Part shown: one piece after another, positions 12,190 to 24,769 of the stretch
Numbering within the stretch: the first letter of the stretch is position 1
How the letters are laid out: each line of letters opens with the position of its first letter
From: Anthoceros angustus
Taxonomy: Eukaryota; Streptophyta; Anthocerotopsida; Anthocerotales; Anthocerotaceae
Assembly: GCA_010909165.1 (NCBI GenBank)
Contig: MU008172.1
Span: forward strand, 930,001 to 994,000
Direction of reading: 5' to 3'
DNA length: 64,000 bases
Made by a program: the position numbers and the translations under genes
Notes under the pieces: model-generated
Databases searched by the model: none
Told to the model about the DNA's origin: nothing
What the model saw: the letters and a program-made list of their open reading frames with translations, nothing else

Positions 12190-13345
12190 CGCCCATCTCC
12201 GTAAGGCCAAAGCTATCATTCGCACCTAAAGCCTGCTGGTCTTCATTGATATCATTTTGGGTGTCGTCGTTTTCGTCGACACCCCATATCAATGTCTGTC
12301 CATCCTCCATAAGTTCGCCGGTTGTCGCCTTTAACCTCTTCGCACTCAATGCCACGACTTGGGCTTTCAAGCGCCTCACTACTACAAACCTCTTTGCCCA
12401 GGCGAGATGGTCCCCTTCGGTGCGGCTCAAAAGTCAGCTCCTCGTCTGCATCGGGCAAGACATCAACACCGTGTATGCGCTGGGCAATGTAACCTGCGCA
12501 TCTCAAGTCCGCCTCTATTGCAATACAGTTCCGGCCACACAGCAACGCAGCTAGTGTCGTAGTCCCACTGCCTGAGCATGCATCAATAACCCAGTCTCCC
12601 TCCTTGGAGAATGTCCTCACGAGTTTCATCATAAGACCCAATGGTCTCTGGTATGGGCACACTACCAACTTGTCATGAGACAGTAAACTGCTTTGACGAT
12701 GAGGGTGTCCAATAACAGATCTTCCATTGTTGAAGGTCCCGTGCATCACATTTGGCATCATGGCAGCCCTGTCCTTCGAACATCCATCTTTCACACCCCA
12801 TCCAACTGTAACGTATTCCACAGTCTCAAATCCGCCTCTGTCGTTGTTCATGTTAGTCTTATCCCAGATGAATGACACCAAGCCGCCTTTGGCACACCAC
12901 TTCCGCATAGCCTCCCTTACCGTATGGGCTTCTTCAACACCATGCATGACGATAATTCGGAAGTCGTCATTTTCCGTTTTCTCCTGGAAACTTTGAAACA
13001 CAGCACCCATCATTGATAAATCCATTCGTTTGTCCATTGGCCCGATGTCAAATCCACGGGAACATCCATGACAAGAAGGGTGTATTTCCTTCCCCTCAAA
13101 AACCCACGCATGTCCGTAACGCTATGGGCTTCCACAATCGGACCGCTTCACCGACGGAACATTGAATACATGGAGTCCTTCTTCCAAGTCCTTGTCCGCC
13201 AAAGCCCGCTGCTCATTCTCTAAGCCCTTCCAATTATTGATCTCGAAAATAAAATGCGGAAGTCGTCGGGCGCTTTGTCAAGACCTCCACGTCCTTGATT
13301 CTTTAAAAACAACTTTGTTAGAATCGTGGGCGGCTCAAGCACCTC
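12190..13345 (-). repeat. Methyltransferase domain segment, copy A
   Basis: Longest intact version of the methyltransferase-coding segment, with an open frame at 12252-13037 that contains the SAM motif (about 12552-12584). Copies B and C differ by many small deletions. Confidence 0.85.
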
Positions 13346-13357
13346 ACAACTACTTGA

Positions 13358-13377
13358 GGGGCGCCGGCCGGCGCCCC
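13358..13377. repeat. Perfect 20-nt GC palindrome
   Basis: GGGGCGCCGGCCGGCGCCCC is fully self-complementary. Its core GGCGCCGGCCGGCGCC recurs across the large TIR element. Confidence 0.9.
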
Positions 13378-13399
13378 ACCCATCGCTCCATCTCTCGTC

Positions 13400-14515
13400 A
13401 AAGCTATCATTCGCACCTAAACTCTGGTCTTCATTGATATCATTTTGGGTGTAAATCGTCGTTTGTCGAATTACATCTGACATCAATGTCTGTCCATTGT
13501 CCATAAGTTCGCGGTTGTCGTCTTTAACCTCACTCAATGCCACGACTTGGGCTTTCAATCTTTCTCACTACTACAAACCTCTTTGGCCCAGAAGTGAGAT
13601 GGTCCCCTTCGGGGCGGCTCAAAAGTCAGCTCCTCGTCTGCATCGGGCAAGACATCAACACCGTGTATGCGCTGTGCAATGTAACCTGCGCATCTCAAGT
13701 CCGCCTCTATTGCTGATTCTACACACGCCGCTAGGTGTATTAGTCCCTTTGCTGAGCATGCATCAATAACCCGTCTCCCTCCTTGGAGAATGTCCTCACG
13801 AGTTTCATCATAAGACCCAATGGTCTCGGTATGGGCACACTACCAACTTGTCATGAGGCAGGTAAACTGTTTCTTGGCGGCGGTAAGTGTCCAATAGATC
13901 TTCCATTGTTGAAGGTCCGTGCATCACATTTGGCATCATGGCAGCCTCCTTGAACATCCATCTTTCACACCCCATCCAAGCATACGTATTCCACGGTCTC
14001 AAATCCGCCTCATCGTTGTTCATGTTAGTCTTATCCCGGATGACACCAAGCCGCCTTTGGCACACCACTTCCATAGCCTCCCTTACCGTATGGGCTTCTT
14101 CAACACCATGCATGGATAATTGAGTCGTCATTTTCCGTTTTCTCCGAAACTTTGAAACACGGCACCCATCATTGATAAATCCATTCGTTTGTCCATTGGC
14201 CCGATGTCAAATCCACGGGAACATCCATGACAAGAAGGGTGTATTTCCTTCCCTCAAAACCCGCATGTCGAGCGTTGCGGGCTTCCACAATCTTGGACTG
14301 TTTCTCGATCGGAACATTGAATACATGGAGTCCTTCTTCCAAGTCCTTGTCGCCAAAGCCCGCTGCTCATTCTCTAGGCCCTTCCAATTATTGATCTCGA
14401 AAATAAAATGCGAAGTCGTCGGGCAGCTTTGTCAAGACCTCCACGTCCTTGATTCTTTAAAAAAAAACAACTTTGTTAGAATCGTGGGCGGCTCAAGCAC
14501 CTCACAACTACTAGC
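13400..14515 (-). repeat. Methyltransferase domain segment, copy B
   Basis: Same segment as copy A with frequent indels. The SAM motif region (13735-13775) is degraded, reading roughly ACSAKGT instead of ACSGSGTT. An upstream-coding segment (14640-15597) follows it. Confidence 0.85.
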
Positions 14516-14639
14516 GGTGGAAGGCGCGGCGGCGCCCGCTCAGATGGAGACGGGGAGGCGGCCGGCGGCCGGCGGCCCTCCACCCTGCTCCGGTGGAACC
14601 CGAGGCGGGGGCGCGGCGGCGCCCGTCGGCGGACATGGG

Positions 14640-15597
14640 CGGCGGTGAATTGAACATGGAAAGAAGGTCCGGAAAATGGCTTACCTTTCCAAATGCCGTT
14701 TGGAATCGCGAGCATTTCATCGATTGAGTCTTTGGGGATACTCTGCCGAACCTCTTCAAAAGAGCAACCAAGGTGTTTTGCCATCGCCACTTGAATAATA
14801 TGAAATTTCTTCCAAGAGATATATCGTCATCCATTCCTTTCGGTCAATGAGACACGCCAACACTTTCTCTGTGCGGTGATAAGTATCTGCCCACACTCCC
14901 ATTGGAATCCCTTGAAATGATTTCCAAGGCTTTGCAAGCATATCTTTTGGCTTCACATAGAGTCTATTTTGTTGGCCTCCTCGGCCACTTCCGCTTCACC
15001 TTGCTCTTCTTGCTTGTCCTGCTATCACATGCTTCTGCCTGCAACTCCCCGCTTCCCACTTGGTAAATATCTTGTCTACATTTTCCCATACCCTACCCTC
15101 TTGTTTCGCGATGCATAAAATATGGGTCTGTTGTCAACCTTGTTACATTTATAAACATCATCTTCGCGTGCTTCATCATCCTCAATAAGCCCCAACACCT
15201 TATACAGTTGAATTTCCATGTCATGGTCATCGCAGATCCTGCTTCGCAATAATCAATTCATCACGCAAATACCTCACCGCTCTATAAAATTCATCTTCCG
15301 CGCTTGGACATATTATGGTCCGTGGCGAGGACTCGCATCTCACGTTGAGACCACGGTACATGAGCCTCCACATATTGAAACCGCTTTTGCGGAGAGATGC
15401 AAGATGCTTCATTGCCGCATAAGTGTGGTTTCCTCCAAGACTCCCATGACATATTTTTGGCCCGAATCGCCGCCTAGTTTTTCCATGTCATCACACTCCA
15501 GGATCAATCATACATAATAAAGGCAAAACGCCTCTTCAATCCTCCTTTTGATATAACACGCGCCAAATAATTGGCCCATGCTTCATCCACCCCGTAT
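14640..15597 (-). repeat. Upstream coding segment, copy 1
   Basis: Nearly the same sequence as 16572-17520, with small indels. It encodes parts of the central region of the same protein, such as the stretch ending FKWRWQNTLVA. At about 15597 it jumps into methyltransferase copy C. Confidence 0.8.
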
Positions 15598-16430
15598 CTG
15601 CGCATCTCAAGTCCGCCTCTATTGCAATACGATTCGGCCACCACGGCTAGTGTCGTAGTCCCACTGCCTGAGCATGCATCAATAACCCAGTCTCCCTCCT
15701 TGGAGAATGTCCTCACGAGTTTCATCATAAGACCCAATGGTCTCTGGTATGGGCACACTACCAACTTGTCATGAGACAGGTAAACCTGTTTCTTGACGAC
15801 AGTAGGGTGTCCAATAACAGATCTTCCATTGTTGAAGGTCCCGTGCATCACATTTGGCATCATGGCAGCTCCTTGAACATCCATCTTTCACACCCCATCC
15901 AATAACGTATTCCACATCAAATCCTCCTCTCATGTTCATGTTAGTCTTATCCCAAATGAATGACACCAAGCCGCCTTTGGCACACCACTTCCATAGCCTC
16001 CCTTACCGTATGGGCTTCTTCAACACCATGCATGCGATAATTGAAGTCGTCATTTTCCGCTTTCTCCACAAAACTTTGAAACACGGCACCCATCATGGAT
16101 AAATCCATTCGTTTGTCCATTGGCCCGATGTCAAATCCACGGGAACATCCATGACAAGAAGGGTGTATTTCCTTCCCTCAAAACCCACGCATGTCGAGCG
16201 TTGCGGGCTTCCACAATCTTGGACGTTTCTCGATCGGAACATTGAATACATGGAGTCCTTCTTGCAAGTCCTTGTCCGCCAAAAAGCTGCTCATTCTCTA
16301 AGCCCTTCCAATTATTGATCTCGAAAATAAAATGCGGAAGTCGTCAGGCGGCTTTGTCAAGACCTCCACGTCCTTGATTCTTTAAAAAAACAACTGTTAG
16401 AATGCGTGGCTGGCTCAAGCACCTCACAAC
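15598..16430 (-). repeat. Methyltransferase domain segment, copy C
   Basis: Third copy. It lacks the C-terminal 300 bp but keeps the SAM motif (about 15645-15685) and the DVPV segment. The jump point lies in CCCGTATC, compared with the unbroken sequence at about 17515. Confidence 0.8.
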
Positions 16431-16571
16431 TACTAGCGGTGGGGCGCATCCGCCCGGTGGAACCCGAGGCGGCGCCGGCGGCAGGCGCCCTCCGCCTGCT
16501 CCGGTGGAACCCGAGGCGGGGGCGCGGCGGCGGTGGCGCCCCGGCGTGTCAGCGCGGACATGAGGCGGTGG

Positions 16572-17520
16572 CGCCCCTGGGTGAACATGGAAAGAAGGTC
16601 CGGGAAAATGGCTTACCTTTCCAAATGCCGTTTGGAATCGAGCATTTCATCGATTGAGTCTTTGGGGATACTCCTGCCGAACCTCTTCAAAAGACGAGCA
16701 ACCAAGGTGTTTTGCCATCGCCACTTGAATAATATGAATTTCTTCCGAAGAGATATATCGTCATCCATTCCTTTCAGGTCAATGAGACCTGCCAACACTT
16801 TCTCTGTAGCGGTGATAAGTATCTGCTGCCCACACTCCTGGAATCCCTTGAAATGATTTCCAAGGCTTTGCAAGCATATCTTTTGGCTTCCACATAGTCT
16901 ATTTTGTTGGCCTCCTCGGCCACTTTCGCTTCACCTTGCTCTTCTTGCTTGTCCTGCTATCACATGCTTCTTCTTGCAACTCTCCGCTTCCCACTTGGTA
17001 AATATCTTGTCTACATTTTCCCATACCCTACCCTCTTGTTTGATGCATAAAATATGGGTCTGTCAACCTTGTTACATTTATAAACATCATCTTCGCGTGC
17101 TTCATCATCCTCAATAAGCCCCAACACCTTATAGTTGAATTTCCATGTCATGGTCATCGACATCCGTTTGCAATAATCAATTCATCACTCAAATACCTCA
17201 CCTATAAAATTCATCTTCGCTTATTGGACATATTTATAGTGGCGAGGACTCGCATCTCTGTGCATTGAGACCACAGTACACATGAGCCTCCACATATTGA
17301 AACCGCTTTTGCGGAGAGATGCAAGATGCTTCATTGCCGCATAAGTGTGGTTTCCTCCAAGACTCCCATGACATATTTTTGGCCCGAATCTACGCGGTCT
17401 AGCTTTTCCATGTCATCACACTCCAGGATCAATCATACATAATAAAGGCAAAACGCCTCTTCAATCCTCCTTTTGATATAACAGCCAAATAATTGGCCCA
17501 TGCTTCATCCACCCTCGTAT
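16572..17520 (-). repeat. Upstream coding segment, copy 2
   Basis: Counterpart of 14640-15597 and continuous with the unique N-terminal region above 17.5 kb, so this copy probably marks the original order: N-terminal region, this segment, methyltransferase. Confidence 0.8.
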
Positions 17521-17830
17521 CCGCAGTGCGATCGGCGAAGGTTCTCCAATTTCACCAGCACTATTTCCAATACTACCTTCTTCGATATGTCGCTTCTCGA
17601 CCCGTGTCGGGGTCTTCATCCGGATAGCTTCCGCAATCCTCTCTGATGCATTGTCACATGAGCGTGGGAATGTCACCCACATTTTCCACCCTCTGCGGTT
17701 GTTCCCTTTCCTCTTTGCTTTTGCCTTAGGATGGTCCTCTCCGTCATTCCCTCTGCTCCGATCTCCTTCAAAAACAGATCCTGCCTTCCTTTTCCCTTAG
17801 GCCCTTCCGCCTCCAGCCTCCTATGCGAGA

Positions 17831-17985
17831 GGCGCCGGCCGGCCCCCCTCGCCTCCCTCCTCATGCGCTGGAGCCTTCGAGGCTGCTCCTGGTGAGGCGC
17901 CGGCCGCCGGTTCCTCTCCAACTTCCAAGACCTCGACGCTCGCCGCCCGACCGCTGGCGAGAGGCTGGCGGCGCCGGCCGGCGCC
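17831..17985. repeat. Cluster of three GC palindromes
   Basis: GGCGCCGGCCGGCC at 17831, GGCGCCGGCCGCCGG at 17895 and a complete GGCGCCGGCCGGCGCC at 17970-17985, all within 155 bp of the minus-strand coding remnant. Confidence 0.85.
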
Positions 17986-19223
17986 CTCCACCACCAGTAA
18001 CCCCGGGGTTTCATAAGGCATGAAAACCCCGCATCCTGTCTCTGCGTCCGAATTTTCTTCATCCGTGCCCCAGATATCGTATCGGGCCATAGTCTTCATC
18101 CTCCGGGCCAAACTCTGTGCCCTCCTCATTCTCGCTGTCCTTCTCTTCATTCTCATCACGCACCTCGGCTCTTGCGCGGCAGCCATGACCTCTCTGTTTG
18201 CATTTTGTGTGATTTCCGCACAACGTCCGATGAATGCATTCCCCATCACGAGCCCCGCGCAATGAACAATGCTCATGTTAGAGACAGCAGCGAAAGCATA
18301 ACATTGGAAGCGGAAATTGGATAAGGTTGCGAATACCGATTGCTCCGCCTACATTCAAACAAAAAAAGCTCGGCAGTTCGCATTTCTTGATCACAAGATT
18401 GTTGAACCCGATCTCGAACGCCATAGCTCGGGACCTGGCACCGATCGCATCAAATTCTTGGGGCCTTGTAATGCACAGCAACTGTGCTACAGGATCCCCA
18501 TTGGACATGTCCAATGTTGCCCACACTAGCCACCCTGCCCTTGCCCGTTGATTTGGCAGTGCATCCTTGTAACCCATAATCCACAGCTTGTACAACGGAG
18601 TCCAAAACATGCTCTCGTCTTCTGGTTCCGGATCCTGAACAACCATCCAATCCTTGTCCAAGATCTTCACTGCATCCATCTGTGCTCCAAGGCGTCGAAT
18701 GTAAACTGTCTCCTCGAAGCTGTATGGCGAAGGAATAGGAGCCACCCTCTTCCCACCCTTCTCCCCCTTCTCTCCATGGCCTCCTGATTTTGTTGTGGAA
18801 GCCTTCGCCGAGCCAGCTTGACTTCGAGTGCTCGCTGGAAGGCCGCCACCGCCTGCCCGCTAGCATGTCCTCCCAGACAAAGGTCTTCCTGCAAATCGCC
18901 GCGCCGCCAACTGCTCCGGCGCTGCTTTCTTCGACTTGCAGGCTCGGGATCGGATTCGGCCGCCTCGATCCTTCTTGCTTGCCTTCCCATCGCCATCACC
19001 TTCAATTCAAAGATAGGCCAATTCGGATGGGCCTTCCTTCTCGCATCGACCGCAATTCCACAACAAGCGTCAATTGATGCACAATCGCAAACACGGAAAG
19101 TGAGAAACCGAAAGCTGCATCCGGTCTCCCTCGCCCAATTTCACCGCTCGCGGCCGCAATCAAGGGGTTAGAGATGGCGCTCGCACTCCGATGTCTCGCT
19201 CGAGAAGACACAGCCCTGGCCAC

Positions 19224-19600
19224 CGCTCCTCGCCGTTATTTTAAGCGCTTACCGTAACTCGCTCACTTCCATGAATAATTGCTTTAATTTAGGGTTTCCT
19301 GGTTGCTCCAACTAGCCGATGGTTCGAACCCCGGTGGGCACATTATTAACGCCGCCATCTTGTACATACAGGTTAACGTGTACCGCTTTTTCCCATTGCG
19401 GGTGGGTTTGTTTTAATTACAAAACATAATGACTTTCCCGTTACTTGCCTCCACTGCAAGCATTAGTAACTTAACGACGTTTTCTTCAACAATGGTTTTA
19501 TATGGTTGGTGACTGTTAACCATCAAACGGCCTCCCAGGAAGGCTTAGACATTTCAGCGTATCTGATGTTAGAATGAACCTTGCCTTCTTTCAATTCCTC
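19224..19600. other. Divergent centre of the TIR element
   Basis: Lower-GC spacer between the two head-to-head genes of the element, presumably containing both promoters. No clear core promoter motif stands out. Confidence 0.4.
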
Positions 19601-19988
19601 CACTATCGTCCTACCTGGGAAGACGCCCAACAAAATGCTTCGCGCCACTCACCGTAGAGGACGCCGATGTAAGATCGCTTCAATCGAACGTCGTCGCCGG
19701 ATGCAGGTGCAAACATGTCCTCATTCCCTGTTTGATTGTGCGGCTTTACTGCGGATGGTGAGGTCAATCCCAATATGAAAGACATCTTCCGAAAAACGGA
19801 CGAGGAGAAGAGCGGACTGAATGCCCCACCAGCGTCCGCAGTCACCATAAGACATCTCCAGTTCTCCACGCGCCACTACGGGTCCTGAAGGTTTGTTTCA
19901 TCACCCGGATTCTAATGGAGGTTGACTTTGTGAATTTTATCCTCTACTAACTGTCGAAGTCTTTGCCACACCAGCGGCTCCGGTAACT

Positions 19989-21497
19989 GGAGGTGGCCGA
20001 CATCGCCGGCTCTCGGCCTCCCCTACCATTCCGAGGTGCCTACCGCGGACACCAAGAAATCTTAACCGGTATGCCGCTCTGGAAGGATCCCCATGCAAAC
20101 AACGGTGTGAGCAAGCAGCGACCGCTAGAAACCAAGGCCCTCCCAAGGCTGGGCTCCGAATGCGTGGAGGCAGATTGTTCACTGCAGTGGAGTCCGTCAC
20201 GCACCATCAAACGAGCGAAGACTGCGGCAATACACTGAATGAGGAGGCAGACGATTTCCAGAACAGTCCCGGAGATCGACATCCGCCATCTTATCACCCC
20301 AAACCAGTGAGTGAGACTTTGGTGTCTGCAGAAACTACGAGTGTCCGGTGCCAGAAGAGGCGAGCTGCGGGGGTCTCAATGAGGAAATGTGAAGTCGAAA
20401 GTATCAACATTGATTTCGGAAGGCATGTTGCAATCGGATGTGTCTCCGCAGTTGACAAAAGAAAGGTTTCGTGAACAACGATATCGCTATTTACGGATGG
20501 GGAGGCGGGGCGAAACATTTTGGAATCGATACAAAGCGCGAGATCCGGTAACGTCAAAGTTGTGACTCATCTTCTGGGGCCGGATCCTTTAGATGCTGCT
20601 TGCGCGCCTTCAGAAGAGTGTATTGCCTCGGCCACAGCAGGTATGAAGAGTTGAAGAGTAGAGTCATACTGAATGCACCGTGGGATGCTATGAGGCCGAA
20701 TCCAAAACAGCAGTCTCACCATGCATTAAGTGCAATAGCCTGGATGGACAATGCTTTCCTCAACATGGCTGAGAGACTTCCAAATATCGAGGTCTTCAAC
20801 TTACCCGACACATACACAAAACTAGAAATTTGGAGTGAATATAGGCGGCATTGTGAACAAAGAGGTCAGCGGTACGTGACCTACGCCTGGTTCTTGAAGC
20901 TATGGAAAGGGCACTTCAACAGGGTAAAGATTCCAAAGTCTAATGATTCTCTACTTGCTCGCTCTGCTGGATTGAAAACAACTATACGAAATACAATCTC
21001 AAAGGTTGATCAAGGTAAGTTACATTGTTTTCCTTATCCCTTGTTTTCCAAAGATACAGAGGGTGGTTGACCATGGGCCAAACCCTCAATGGCGATGTAT
21101 ATGTAGTATGTCAATGTGCCCCCGCCCGGGGATGTCTCAGTGGCACCGCCACGCCCACCATGTCTCACCATAGGTCCATAGCATTATCTAAGGAGGTTCC
21201 CTGGTCATGAGGCGCGGTCGGCCAGCGCTGTTCGTAACCATGCATGTGCCTATCACATTGCTTGGGCCCCATGCAAGGCACCGCTATTACCATGTCGACC
21301 TTGCAGGAATGAGGTCAGGTCCCCACCGGCGCCCCCAACCACATTACAAGTATTCTGCCTTGTAACCACCTTCCCGGGCTTGGAAATGCCTGACAAATGT
21401 GTTCCACCCATTATATCCTTTAAGGTCGGTCGTAGGGTGGAAGGGGGGTGGAGGAAGGTGAAGTTGGCGGTGTCCATGACATACATTGGCACATCTC
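19989..21497. repeat. Tandem duplication in the transposase-like gene, copy A
   Basis: About 1.5 kb repeated directly at 21498-22910. The unit starts GGAGGTGGCCGACATCGC and ends CACATCTC. The copies differ by many short indels, and the knuckle region here reads LLARSAGLK instead of STCSLCAGLK. Confidence 0.9.
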
Positions 21498-22910
21498 GGA
21501 GGTGGCCGACATCGCTCTCGGCCTCCCTACCATTCCGAGGTGCCCGCCATGACACCAAGAAATCTTAACCCAGATGCCCGGAGGATCCCCATGCAAACAA
21601 CGGTGTGAGCAGAGGCACCGCTAGAAACCAAGGCACTCCCAAGGGGGCTCCGAATGCGTGGAGGCAGTTGTTCACTGCGGAGTCCGCCACGCACCATCAA
21701 ACGAGCGAAGATCGCGGCATCGAATGAGGAGGCGACGATTTCACGGGCCCAGATCGACATCCGCCATCTTATCACCCCAAACCAGGAGTGAGACTTTGGT
21801 GTCTGCAGAAACTACGAGTGTCCGGAAGAGGCGAGCTGGAGTCTCAATGAGGAAATGTGAAGTCGAAAGTATCAACATTGATTTCGGAAGGCATGTTGCA
21901 ATCGATGTGTCTCCGCAGTTGACAAAAGAAAGGTTTCGTGAACAACGATATCGCTATTTACGGATGGGGAGGCGGGGCGAAACATTTTGGAATCCTCGAT
22001 GTTAAAGCGATGATCAGGAAAGCAGTTGTGACTCATCTTGGGCCGGATCCTTTCCGCTATGCTAAGAGTGTATTGCACGCAGGTATGAAGAGTTGAAGAG
22101 TAGAGTCATTGAATGCACCGTGGATGCTATGAGGTCAATCCAAAACATGATCTCACCATGCATTAAGTGCAATAGCCTGGATGGACAATGCTTTCCTCAA
22201 CATGGCTGAGAGACTTCCAAATATCGAGGTCTTCAACCTACCCGACACATACACAAAACTAGAAATTTGGAGTGAATATAGGCGGCATTGTGAACAAAGA
22301 GGTCAGCGGTACGTGACCTACGCCTGGTTCTTGAAGCTATGGAAAGGGCACTTCAACAGGGTAAAGATTCCAAAGTCTAACAGATTCTCTACTTGCTCGC
22401 TGTGCGCTGGATTGAAAACAACTATACGAAATACAATCTCAAAGGTTGATCAAGGTAAGTTACATTGTTATCCTTATCCCTTGTTTTCCAAAGACGAGGG
22501 TGGTTGACCGGCCAAACCCTCAATGGCGATGTAGTATGTCAATGTGCCCCCGCCCGGGGATGTCTCAGTGGCACCGCCACGCCCACCATGTCTCACCATA
22601 GGTCCATAGCATTATCTAAGGAGGTTCCCTGGTCATGAGGGCGCCGGCCGCCGGCGCCTGCTCGTAACCATGCATGTGCCTATCACATTGCTTGGGCCCC
22701 GGCATGCCGAAGGCACCGCTATTACCATGTCGACCTTGCAGGAATGAGGTCAGGCGCCGGTGGGCCGCGCCCAACCACACAGTATTCCGCCCCGCTTGGA
22801 AATGCTCGACAAATGTGTTCCACCCATTATATCCTTTAAGGTCCGAGGTGGAGGGTGGAGGAAGGTCAAGTTGGCGGTGTCCATGACATACATTGCACAT
22901 CTCGGAGGTG
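21498..22910. repeat. Tandem duplication in the transposase-like gene, copy B
   Basis: Second copy, continuous with the downstream coding blocks. It keeps the Cys knuckle (CSLC) but has lost other short stretches relative to copy A. Confidence 0.9.
22639..22659. repeat. GC palindrome in the second transposase-like copy
   Basis: GGGCGCCGGCCGCCGGCGCC lies where the first copy (about 21209-21228) has a degraded form, GGCGCGGTCGGCCAGCGC. Confidence 0.85.
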
Positions 22911-24769
22911 ATGCGCAACGTTGATTGCTGGACATCATACTATGTTTTTTATCTTGTAAGTTGTCAACTTTAAAGGGACTCACATACAATGGTGTGAATA
23001 TGTTATGTGCAGAGAAATATCAAACAAAGATTGACGCCCACCGCGAGCGATGTAGCGAAGCGAAGATGACAAAACACCGGAGCAAGAGTTATGTTGAACC
23101 ACATAAGTATATGCTACTATGTATCGATGGCATGGACGAGAAGAAGAGATACCGCACATGTTGAGGTGGCCAAAAACCTAGACGAGGAATGTCGCATTTC
23201 GTTCACGTGGTGGTGCATGATCCACAACTACACCCACAAAGCCACGGCGTTTTGCACGCCAACCTCCGGAATGATGCCAATTTGACTATCGCATTCAAGA
23301 TGTCATCCACAACTATGATGGTGTGCTGCCCAAAGTTTTGTATTTGCAACTTGACAATACATGTCGGGAGAACAAGAATCAGCTATTGTTTGCATATTTG
23401 AACATGCTCGTTGATATGGGCACGTTCGAAAAAGTGAAGGTGGGATTCCTCTTGGTTGGTCACACCCATGATCAAATAGACGATGTTTTCTGCTTTTCCA
23501 AAAGCCTTAAACACAAAGAAGCGCACACGCCACCGTGACACATTCTGCGGAGGCATACTCCCTCTCCAGGTGAAGGTTCCGTGGAGGTTCCAGATTTCGG
23601 ACATATGTCCGCCAATACGGGCAGGGATGAGGTCAAGTACGGGTGAAGAAGTTGAATAATCTATCATACCAGCACCAGTTCAAAATTACGCGAGGACAAA
23701 CGGCCCCGGGTCACGCCATCGAGCAAGCAGATTCAACTTCACCGCTTTGGGAAACGGAGGCAGGTTTGGAGTTTTTAAATTTCGTTCCTTCTGAGGCCAT
23801 AACGGCGCTTTGATGTCCTTACGCACGGATAAAAAGGAACGCGGGCACTCACACCCACCAAGGTGTGGCTCATTTGAAGGATGGGTTAGTTGGTTTGCGA
23901 CCTTATGTACAGTAGAAGAGTACAAGTGGTGGGAAGAATTGCAGGTTGACGGAGATTGTTGTTATTGTCGAAAACCACATCGGCCTTGTTCTGGACCGTC
24001 CTTGGAAATGGTTCTCCCGTGCTGAAGAGGAAGAGACAGCGCAGCCCCTTCATGTACCTGATGAAGCTTTGCTAGAAGAAGCACTGTTGAGGGAGCTTCC
24101 CCAACGAGATATGTATCTGGGAGCATATCAAAACATTGGAAGGCAGCAGCGTGAAATGGCGCGCTTGAATGGCGATATTGCAGAAATCAAAAAGGGAATG
24201 TTCCTCGCAGTGCCATGCACCACTGACATACACAACAGACCTTTCTGGATTGGGAAAGTAACGGACGTGAAGTTGGATGCACCACAACCTCACTTTCTTA
24301 TCCACTGGTATCGGACAGATCATACACGCATGTAAGGCAGGTATGTAGAGGAATATATACTACGAGGAAGAGGCAACCAAGATGGACGGGCACTGGGGAA
24401 AAAGGGGAATAAGGTATTTTATCCCAAAAACATACAGGAGGTCTATGTGAATGATACAGTCATCCTTTATTACGATTTTATTTTGAATGCACGGAAACAT
24501 TTGTATGCGGTGGACAAAAAGGCGATCAGGGACAAATTGAGCGAATTGCGCGGATTCATACAGCCAGCCAGTCAAAGTGTGGCAGAGGATAGCGATGACA
24601 ATATTGGGGACGGCCAAGCGATGACGAAGGCGTGAACTCGGGGGACGAATAGCTATTGAGCGTAGGACGACCAGCCTGAACCATTGTCATTAGGGGTCGT
24701 ATGGATGTGGCTCCCCACTTCATGTGTCCATTACGCCCATCCTTTCCAACTTAACCGCGTTAGATGGCT

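Larger units (their letters stand above)
12104..19223 (-). pseudogene. Large TE-borne protein with C-terminal beta-class DNA N4/N6 methyltransferase, decayed
   Basis: Minus-strand coding remnant running from about 19.2 kb down to 12.1 kb. The N-terminal third (18.0-19.2 kb) is unrecognised; readable pieces include FEETVYIRRLGAQMDAVKIL and GWLVWATLDMSNGDPVAQLL. A middle part (near 16.6-16.9 kb) reads FILFKWRWQNTLVA. The C-terminal domain, best preserved at 12252-13085, has LLVMDVPVDLTSGQW in the place of catalytic motif IV, then HDKLVVCPYQRPLGLMMKL and the SAM-binding motif DACSGSGTTTLAALLCGRNC. That is the motif IV-then-I order of beta-class DNA methyltransferases (N6_N4_Mtase family). The frame must shift between DVPV and the rest in every copy, so the gene is broken or has an unseen intron. 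It would transfer a methyl group to DNA adenine N6 or cytosine N4; which one is not decidable. It is divergent from the plus-strand gene of the same element. Confidence 0.6.
19989..24635 (+). pseudogene. DUF7869-like, DDE-transposase-like protein of the TIR element, frameshifted
   Basis: Plus-strand coding remnant ending at the stop near 24633. Readable blocks, in order: the region NIDFGRHVAI; LPDTYTKLEIWSEYRRHCEQ and the knuckle FSTCSLCAGLK (second copy, about 22385-22420); CIDGMD (about 23125); LYLQLDNTCRENKNQLLFAY (about 23340-23398); VGFLLVGHTHDQIDDVF (about 23440); and a C-terminal PFWIGKV..HWY module (24240-24320). The IDGMD, LDN..REN and GHTH..ID blocks match the family I know as DUF7869, whose acidic residues look like a DDE/RNase H-fold catalytic set. 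Frame breaks occur repeatedly, for example after DGMD. It is the best transposase candidate in the element. The start is unresolved; coding could begin nearer 19.6 kb. Confidence 0.6.

Noticed and set aside
12104-19223. Bacterial contamination as source of the methyltransferase
   Set aside because: It lies inside a TIR element flanked by plant retrotransposons and is fused to a large eukaryote-like N-terminal region; no operon or Shine-Dalgarno context.
19315-19345. B-box-like GGTTCGAACCCCGG
   Set aside because: The core is self-complementary and no upstream A-box or cloverleaf fits on either strand.
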